From positions 1 to 64,000 of the forward strand of contig NZ_JACLAU010000018.1 in assembly GCF_014230305.1 (NCBI RefSeq): a stretch of 64,000 nucleotides of DNA, in the 5' to 3' direction. Under the pieces are notes generated by a model that worked only from the letters and a program-made list of their open reading frames with translations, was not told where the DNA came from and searched no databases. The DNA comes from Novosphingobium aerophilum. GTDB lineage: Bacteria; Pseudomonadota; Alphaproteobacteria; Sphingomonadales; Sphingomonadaceae. The translations under genes and the position numbers were made by a program. Shown here in pieces: positions 59,896 through 64,000 of the stretch (positions within the stretch are counted from its first letter, which is position 1; each line of letters opens with the position of its first letter).

Positions 59896-60350
59896 CCGCG
59901 ATCCTGGTCGATGCCGACGCCTGCCCGGTCAAGGACGAGATCTACCGCGTCGCCGAACGCTATGGCGTATCGGTGACCGTGGTCAGCAACAGCCCGCTGC
60001 GGGTGCCGGCGAGCCCTTTGGTCCAGCGTGTGGTGGTTTCCGACGGCTTCGATGCCGCCGACGACTGGATCGCGGAGCGTGCGGCACCGGGTACGGTCTG
60101 TGTCACGGCGGACATCCTCCTGGCCGATCGCTGCATCAAGGCGGGCGCCGTCGTGCTGGCGCCCACCGGCAAGCCGTTCACCACGGCCTCGATCGGCAGC
60201 GCGATCGCCACCCGCGCGATCATGGCCGACCTGCGCGCCAATGGCGATGTGGTCGGTGGGCCGCCGCCGTTCGGCAAGGCGGATCGCTCGCGGTTCCTGT
60301 CCGCGCTGGACGAGGCGCTGGTGAAGCTGCGCCGGGCCGGCCATGGCTGA
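59892..60350 (+). CDS. YaiI/YqxD family (DUF188) protein
   Basis: A 152-aa protein matching the DUF188 family: TAILVDADACPVKDEIYRVA at the start, VSDGFDAADDWIAERA, and VTADILLADRCIKAGAVVL. Members have a PIN-like fold with conserved Asp residues; no activity is established. It overlaps both neighbours (ATGA at its start; 8 nt with the next gene at its end), indicating an operon. Confidence 0.92.
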   Translation: MTAILVDADACPVKDEIYRVAERYGVSVTVVSNSPLRVPASPLVQRVVVSDGFDAADDWIAERAAPGTVCVTADILLADRCIKAGAVVLAPTGKPFTTASIGSAIATRAIMADLRANGDVVGGPPPFGKADRSRFLSALDEALVKLRRAGHG

Positions 60351-61497
60351 CGACATGATCCCCCGCTTCCGCGAGTTCGACAGCGCCGCCTTTCTCCGCG
60401 ACACCTGGCAGCGGCAGGCGCTGCTGATCCCCAATCCCTGGGCGGACTGGCGCAATCCGCTCGAACCCGATGAGCTGGCCGGCCTGGCTTGCGAGCCGGG
60501 TATCGAATCCCGGCTGGTCACCGGCGATGGGCTGGGGGTGGAGCATGGCCCGTTGGCGGAAGACCGGTTCGCCACGCTGGGGGCCGCGCCCTGGACGCTG
60601 CTGGTCCAGGCGGTCGATCACCATGTGCCCGACGTCGCCGCACTGATCGAGCCCTTCCGGTTCCTGCCCAACTGGCGGATCGACGATGTGATGGTCAGCT
60701 ATGCCACGACCGGTGGTGGGGTCGGGGCCCATTTCGATCAGTACGATGTCTTCCTGATCCAGGGCGCCGGCCGCCGCCGCTGGCGCGTGGGCGGGATGTG
60801 CGACGAGACCACGCCGCTGCGTCCCCATGACGACCTGCGTCTGCTGGAAGACTTCACGCCCGCGCAGGAGTGGGTGCTGGAGCCCGGCGACATCCTTTAC
60901 CTGCCCCCCCGTCTGGCCCACGAGGGCGTAGCCCTGAGCGATGACTGCATGACCTATTCGATCGGGTTCCGGGCGCCCTCTGCGGCCGAGCTGCTCGCCG
61001 CCTGGTGTGACGAGGCGCTGTCGGTCCTGACCGAGGATGACCGCTACGGCGATGCCGGTGCCGTGATCGCACAGGCCAACCCCGGCGAGATCACCGCCGA
61101 GGCGCTCGACCGGTTGCGCCGGTTCGCGCTCGACGCCCTGGGTGATCCCGCTCGGTTCGCGCGGGTGATCGGCGCGCAGGCCACCACGCCGCGTTACCCG
61201 GAAATCGACTGGAGCCCGGCCCGCGCCCCATCACTGAAGCGGATCAAGGCGGCGCGCGACGTCGGCGGGATGGTCCAGCGGAACCCTGCCTGCCGTTTCG
61301 CCTTCGTCGACCGGTCGCCCGGGCACTGCCTGCTGTTCGTCAACAGCGAGATCACCGAATGCGAAGGGCCGGTGGCCGACTGTGCCCGCGCGATCTGCGC
61401 CGCGCCGGTCTTCGCGCTCGACCCGAACTGGTCCGATGCGGCACTGGCGCTGGTCCATGGTCTCTGCGCGACCGGGGCGCTCGCGCTCGCGGATTAG
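60343..61497 (+). CDS. JmjC-type cupin oxygenase, RoxA/YcfD-like
   Basis: A 384-aa Fe(II)/2-oxoglutarate dioxygenase related to E. coli YcfD (RoxA), which hydroxylates Arg81 of ribosomal protein uL16. Iron ligands fit H-x-D in [15 protein letters not shown] near residue 129 and the later His in [11 protein letters not shown] near 190; the substrate loop [10 protein letters not shown] is typical. The C-terminal winged region is present. Overlap with the preceding gene is 8 nt. Ends 4 nt into the convergent pseudouridine synthase gene. Confidence 0.9.
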   Translation: MADDMIPRFREFDSAAFLRDTWQRQALLIPNPWADWRNPLEPDELAGLACEPGIESRLVTGDGLGVEHGPLAEDRFATLGAAPWTLLVQAVDHHVPDVAALIEPFRFLPNWRIDDVMVSYATTGGGVGAHFDQYDVFLIQGAGRRRWRVGGMCDETTPLRPHDDLRLLEDFTPAQEWVLEPGDILYLPPRLAHEGVALSDDCMTYSIGFRAPSAAELLAAWCDEALSVLTEDDRYGDAGAVIAQANPGEITAEALDRLRRFALDALGDPARFARVIGAQATTPRYPEIDWSPARAPSLKRIKAARDVGGMVQRNPACRFAFVDRSPGHCLLFVNSEITECEGPVADCARAICAAPVFALDPNWSDAALALVHGLCATGALALAD

Positions 61498-62066
61498 CGC
61501 GCGGCCGGATCGCCCTCGCGCCATTCGCCCGGCGCCAGTCCGTCCAGCGACCATGGTCCGATAGTCCAGCGCACCAGCCGCAGCGTCGGCAGCCCCACCG
61601 CCGCGGTCATCCGGCGGACCTGGCGGTTGCGCCCTTCGCGCAGGGTCAGGCGCAGCCAGTGATCGGGCACACTCTTGCGGAAGCGCACCGGCGGGTCGCG
61701 CGGCCACAGCGCGGGCGGATCGATCGCCTCCGCCTCGGCCGGGCGGGTGGGGCCATCGTTGAGCGTGACGCCGCGCCGCAGCCGCTCCAGCGCGGCCGGA
61801 TCGGGGGCGCCTTCGACCTGCACCAGATAGGTCTTGGCCAGCTTGAAGCGCGGATCGGCGATGCGCGCCTGCAGCCGCCCGTCGTCGGTCAGCAGCATCA
61901 GCCCCTCGCTGTCACGATCGAGCCGCCCGGCCGGATAGACCGCGGGAACGGACACGAAGTCGGACAGGGTGCGGCGCAGGCCGGACGTGCCCTGGCCAGG
62001 CACTCCCGGATCGGTGAATTGCGAGAGGACGTCGTAGGGCTTGTTGAACAGGATCAGACGGGTCAT
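61494..62066 (-). CDS. rluE: RNA pseudouridine synthase, RluE/RsuA family
   Basis: A 190-aa enzyme that converts uridine to pseudouridine, likely in 23S rRNA. It has no S4 domain, as in RluE. Catalytic motif [16 protein letters not shown] contains the nucleophile Asp; [10 protein letters not shown] and the C-terminal [20 protein letters not shown] are family signatures. ATG 62066. Convergent with the RoxA-like gene with a 4-nt overlap of stop regions. Confidence 0.92.
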   Translation of the reverse strand: MTRLILFNKPYDVLSQFTDPGVPGQGTSGLRRTLSDFVSVPAVYPAGRLDRDSEGLMLLTDDGRLQARIADPRFKLAKTYLVQVEGAPDPAALERLRRGVTLNDGPTRPAEAEAIDPPALWPRDPPVRFRKSVPDHWLRLTLREGRNRQVRRMTAAVGLPTLRLVRWTIGPWSLDGLAPGEWREGDPAAR

Positions 62067-62092
62067 GGCTCAACCCGGCACGCCCGCCCCGC

Positions 62093-62293
62093 TCAATCCA
62101 GCAGCGCCTGGATGGTCTTCATCAGCGCTTCGATCCGCTGCGCCGCTTCGGTGAAGGTCGCAACGTCGGCCCGGTTGTTGTTGCCCCGGGCCTCCTTGGC
62201 CGATTCCAGATAGCCCTCCAGATCGGCCTCAAGCGCATCGACCAGGATCTCGGCCTCATCCTCGGTCAGCGTCAGCTTGATTGTCTTGGCCAT
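62093..62293 (-). CDS. Small acidic helical protein, unknown
   Basis: A 66-aa protein (MAKTIKLTLTEDEAEILVDA...) of two helices with a polar linker (GYLESAKEARGNNNRADVA), no membrane segment. Homologues of this size are common next to rluE in sphingomonads but have no function. ATG 62293; 26 bp before rluE on the same strand. Good composition and a likely GGAGACACTGCC site upstream support it being real. Confidence 0.7.
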   Translation of the reverse strand: MAKTIKLTLTEDEAEILVDALEADLEGYLESAKEARGNNNRADVATFTEAAQRIEALMKTIQALLD

Positions 62294-62707
62294 GGCAGTG
62301 TCTCCGGGTGCTAGCGGCCTTCCCTATGCACATCTCTGGGGCAGCGTCCACCCTTGCGTCCCCATCCGCCCCAAGCCCCGGAGGGCCAACCCCGAATTGC
62401 GGAGGCATCGTCGGCAAACAGTCCAAAATATTGGAAAAGAGAAGTAAAAAGTGCTGCGGTGCGTTCTGCCCGCCGCTCGCGGAGACCAGCCGGTTCTCGA
62501 CATCGCAAGTGAAGGTCGTGCTGCCGTCCCCGGCGAGGTTGCCATTGGCGCCATCGCCGAAGCTCGCCGGCCCCGCGGCGGGGTACGGGCCCGGCCGGTT
62601 GGCGTGGTGCCGCTGTCCCCGGTTCGGGTGAATTGCGCATCGGCTGCACAAAAGGGATCGTCATCAGCACGGAGACTTGAAACGGCTGCAAAGGCCCAGG
62701 GGGGAAA
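62294..62707. other. Intergenic region with RHS debris
   Basis: About 414 bp before the TonB receptor. It contains an RHS-repeat fragment on the minus strand (62461-62575), an A-rich patch (GGAAAAGAGAAGTAAAAAGTG near 62433) and the receptor's upstream DNA. No complete gene is visible. Confidence 0.6.
62461..62575 (-). pseudogene. RHS-repeat protein fragment
   Basis: The minus strand reads FGDGANGNLAGDGSTTFTCD followed by VENRLVSASGGQNA, the YD/RHS repeat consensus (YDxxGNLTSDGxxxFxYDxENRLVSA). Only about 38 codons are preserved, with a Cys in place of the usual Tyr of FTYD. The frame extends both ways but is not RHS-like. It is the relic of a large RHS/YD-repeat toxin gene, presumably lost from this site. 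Confidence 0.75.
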
Positions 62708-64000
62708 ATGGTGAGCATGCGCTTGATCGGTTTGGGGCTGCCTCTGGCCGCACTCACTTGGGCGGGGCTGGTCTCCACGGCACAGGCCCAGGAAGCCGGG
62801 GCCGGCGAAGCCGCGTCGGGCACCATCCAGGAGATCACGGTCACCGCCCAGAAGCGCAAGCAGTCCGTGCAGGACGTCGGCATCACCCTGTCGGTGGTCA
62901 GCGGGGACAGCTTGGTCCGGTCGGGTGCCAACTCGGTGACGGACCTTACCAACGTGGTGCCCAATCTCCAGGCCAATTACGGCGCCGGCCAGGTCGCCTT
63001 CAACGTGCGCGGCATTGGCACCAACGAGTTTTCGGCCAATCTCGACTCGCCGGTCGCGATCAATGTCGACGAGGGATACCTCGCGAAGACCTTCATGAGC
63101 GGCCTTCTGCTGTTCGACATCGACCGGGTCGAAGTGCTCAAGGGCCCTCAGGGCACGCTGTTCGGTCGCAACGCGACCGGCGGTGCCGTGAATTTCTTCA
63201 CCCGCCGGCCAACCTCGCAGTTCAGCGCGGGCGGCACGCTCTCCTACGACAATTACCGCACCGTTCGGGCCGAGGGTTATCTCAGCGGTCCGCTGAGCGA
63301 TACGCTTTCGGCCCGTGTGTCCGGCATGGTGGTTGATCAGGGGCGCGGCACTTACCGCAACCTGACCCTGGGCCGGCGCGAGGGCTTCGAGAAGAAATGG
63401 GCTCTGCGCGGCCAACTGCAGTGGGAAAGCGGACCCGACATGGCGCTGCTGACCGTGTTCGGCGGGCAGCAGAACGGCGAATTGCAGCCCTATGAAGGCG
63501 TGGGCATCATCACCCCGGCTTCGTTCGCCGCCGGGGCTCCCGCGTTCTGCGCGCCCTATCTCGCCGGCCGGGCCACCGGTGCCAGCAGCGGCTGCGTGCG
63601 CGGCACCGACGGCCGGTTCCCTGGCGACAACGACCCGTTCACCTCGAACAACAACCGGCCGCACACCGTCCGCAACCGTTCGCTCGGCGCCACGCTGCGC
63701 TACGAGCACGACTTCGGCAACGCGACGCTGACCTCGCTGACCTCGTACCAGTCCTTCACCCGTCGCCAGCACGAGGATTCGGACGGCAGCCCGGTCGACA
63801 CGATCGACGTGGAGTATTTCAACCGCATTCGCCAGTTCAACACCGAACTCAGGCTCAATTCAAAGGGCGAGAGCCGGTGGAACTACGTGCTCGGCCTGTA
63901 CTATCAGCGCGACGCCTATCGTAACGGCGACTATCTCACGATCGCCCGCGGCGCGGCGCCGGGCTTCTACAGCCCGTTCGACCAGACCAGCAACGCCCTG
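62708..64000 (+). CDS. TonB-dependent receptor, 5' part (continues beyond window)
   Basis: At least 431 codons of an outer-membrane receptor. A signal peptide (LIGLGLPLAALTWAGLVSTAQAQ) precedes the TonB box/plug: EITVTAQKRKQSVQDVGITL, DLTNVVPNL, VRGIGTNEFS, RVEVLKGPQGTLFGRNATGG and FFTRRPT. Barrel strands follow from about residue 170 (LSGPLSDTLSARVSGMV; LRGQLQWESG; TLTSLTSYQSFTRRQHEDSD). GGGGGAAA precedes ATG 62708; ATG 62717 is also possible. Ligand unknown; such receptors in sphingomonads import aromatic compounds, sugars or siderophores. Confidence 0.93.
   Translation, partial: MVSMRLIGLGLPLAALTWAGLVSTAQAQEAGAGEAASGTIQEITVTAQKRKQSVQDVGITLSVVSGDSLVRSGANSVTDLTNVVPNLQANYGAGQVAFNVRGIGTNEFSANLDSPVAINVDEGYLAKTFMSGLLLFDIDRVEVLKGPQGTLFGRNATGGAVNFFTRRPTSQFSAGGTLSYDNYRTVRAEGYLSGPLSDTLSARVSGMVVDQGRGTYRNLTLGRREGFEKKWALRGQLQWESGPDMALLTVFGGQQNGELQPYEGVGIITPASFAAGAPAFCAPYLAGRATGASSGCVRGTDGRFPGDNDPFTSNNNRPHTVRNRSLGATLRYEHDFGNATLTSLTSYQSFTRRQHEDSDGSPVDTIDVEYFNRIRQFNTELRLNSKGESRWNYVLGLYYQRDAYRNGDYLTIARGAAPGFYSPFDQTSNAL

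Overview
The window is high-GC DNA from an alphaproteobacterium, most likely a member of the Sphingomonadales (Novosphingobium, Sphingomonas or a relative). The evidence is a PEP-CTERM protein with the sphingomonad-style VPEPATWAMM sorting motif, a TonB-dependent receptor of the sphingomonad type, an alphaproteobacterial aa3 cytochrome oxidase cluster, and REP-like inverted repeats of a kind common in sphingomonad intergenic DNA. No rRNA is present; there are two tRNA genes, tRNA-Leu(CAG) and tRNA-Lys(TTT), and each has an integrase-bearing island next to it.

Region 1 (1-8914) looks like accessory DNA next to the 3' end of tRNA-Leu. It holds a CPA1 Na+/H+ antiporter, a histidine kinase/LuxR-type regulator pair overlapping by 4 nt, an orphan Flp pilin, an IS66 transposase remnant, a hipBA toxin-antitoxin-like operon with three regularly spaced operator-like sites, a HEPN-domain protein and a P4-type integrase beside the tRNA. 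The far end of this island is outside the window.

Region 2 (8915-35973) is core chromosome: a TlpA-like lipoprotein, argH, a small lipoprotein, lysA, a CysG-N-type siroheme gene, a PEP-CTERM protein, then a long minus-strand run (pyrE-pdxJ-acpS-lepB-perM'-lepB-perM-DUF3089-ruvX). A tandem duplication in that run has made two lepB genes separated by a truncated transporter gene. A plus-strand terminal-oxidase block follows (coxB, ctaD, ctaB, a 48-aa membrane protein, ctaG, ctaE, DUF983, surf1), then thrC, methyltransferases, folB, an sdhAF4 homologue, rsmB, msrA, aguB, folK and tRNA-Lys.

Region 3 (35928-52299) is a complete integrated element in tRNA-Lys, bounded by 47-bp direct repeats. Its integrase lies at the right end, with AGGCATCA arm-type repeats inside both ends. 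It has its own replication module (primase-polymerase/helicase, AlpA-type regulator, iteron-like repeats) but no capsid or conjugation genes that I can see, so it looks like a satellite or replicative island. Cargo: a surface-lipoprotein/Slam pair (outer-membrane lipoprotein export), a nuclease-helicase of the DUF2075/Schlafen-like class, a three-gene cassette of unknown function, and an Mrr-GIY-YIG-unknown operon. The left half is littered with chimeric gene debris: integrase-IstB, XRE-DNA methyltransferase and IS66-IS3 fusions.

Region 4 (52300-64000) returns to chromosome: an erythronate-dehydrogenase-like/cupin/SDR operon, a GGDEF-EAL protein, a YedK/HMCES-type protein, an ABC-F ATPase, a GreA/B-like factor, a DUF188 protein, a RoxA-like oxygenase, RluE, a small acidic protein, an RHS fragment and the 5' part of a TonB-dependent receptor that runs off the window.
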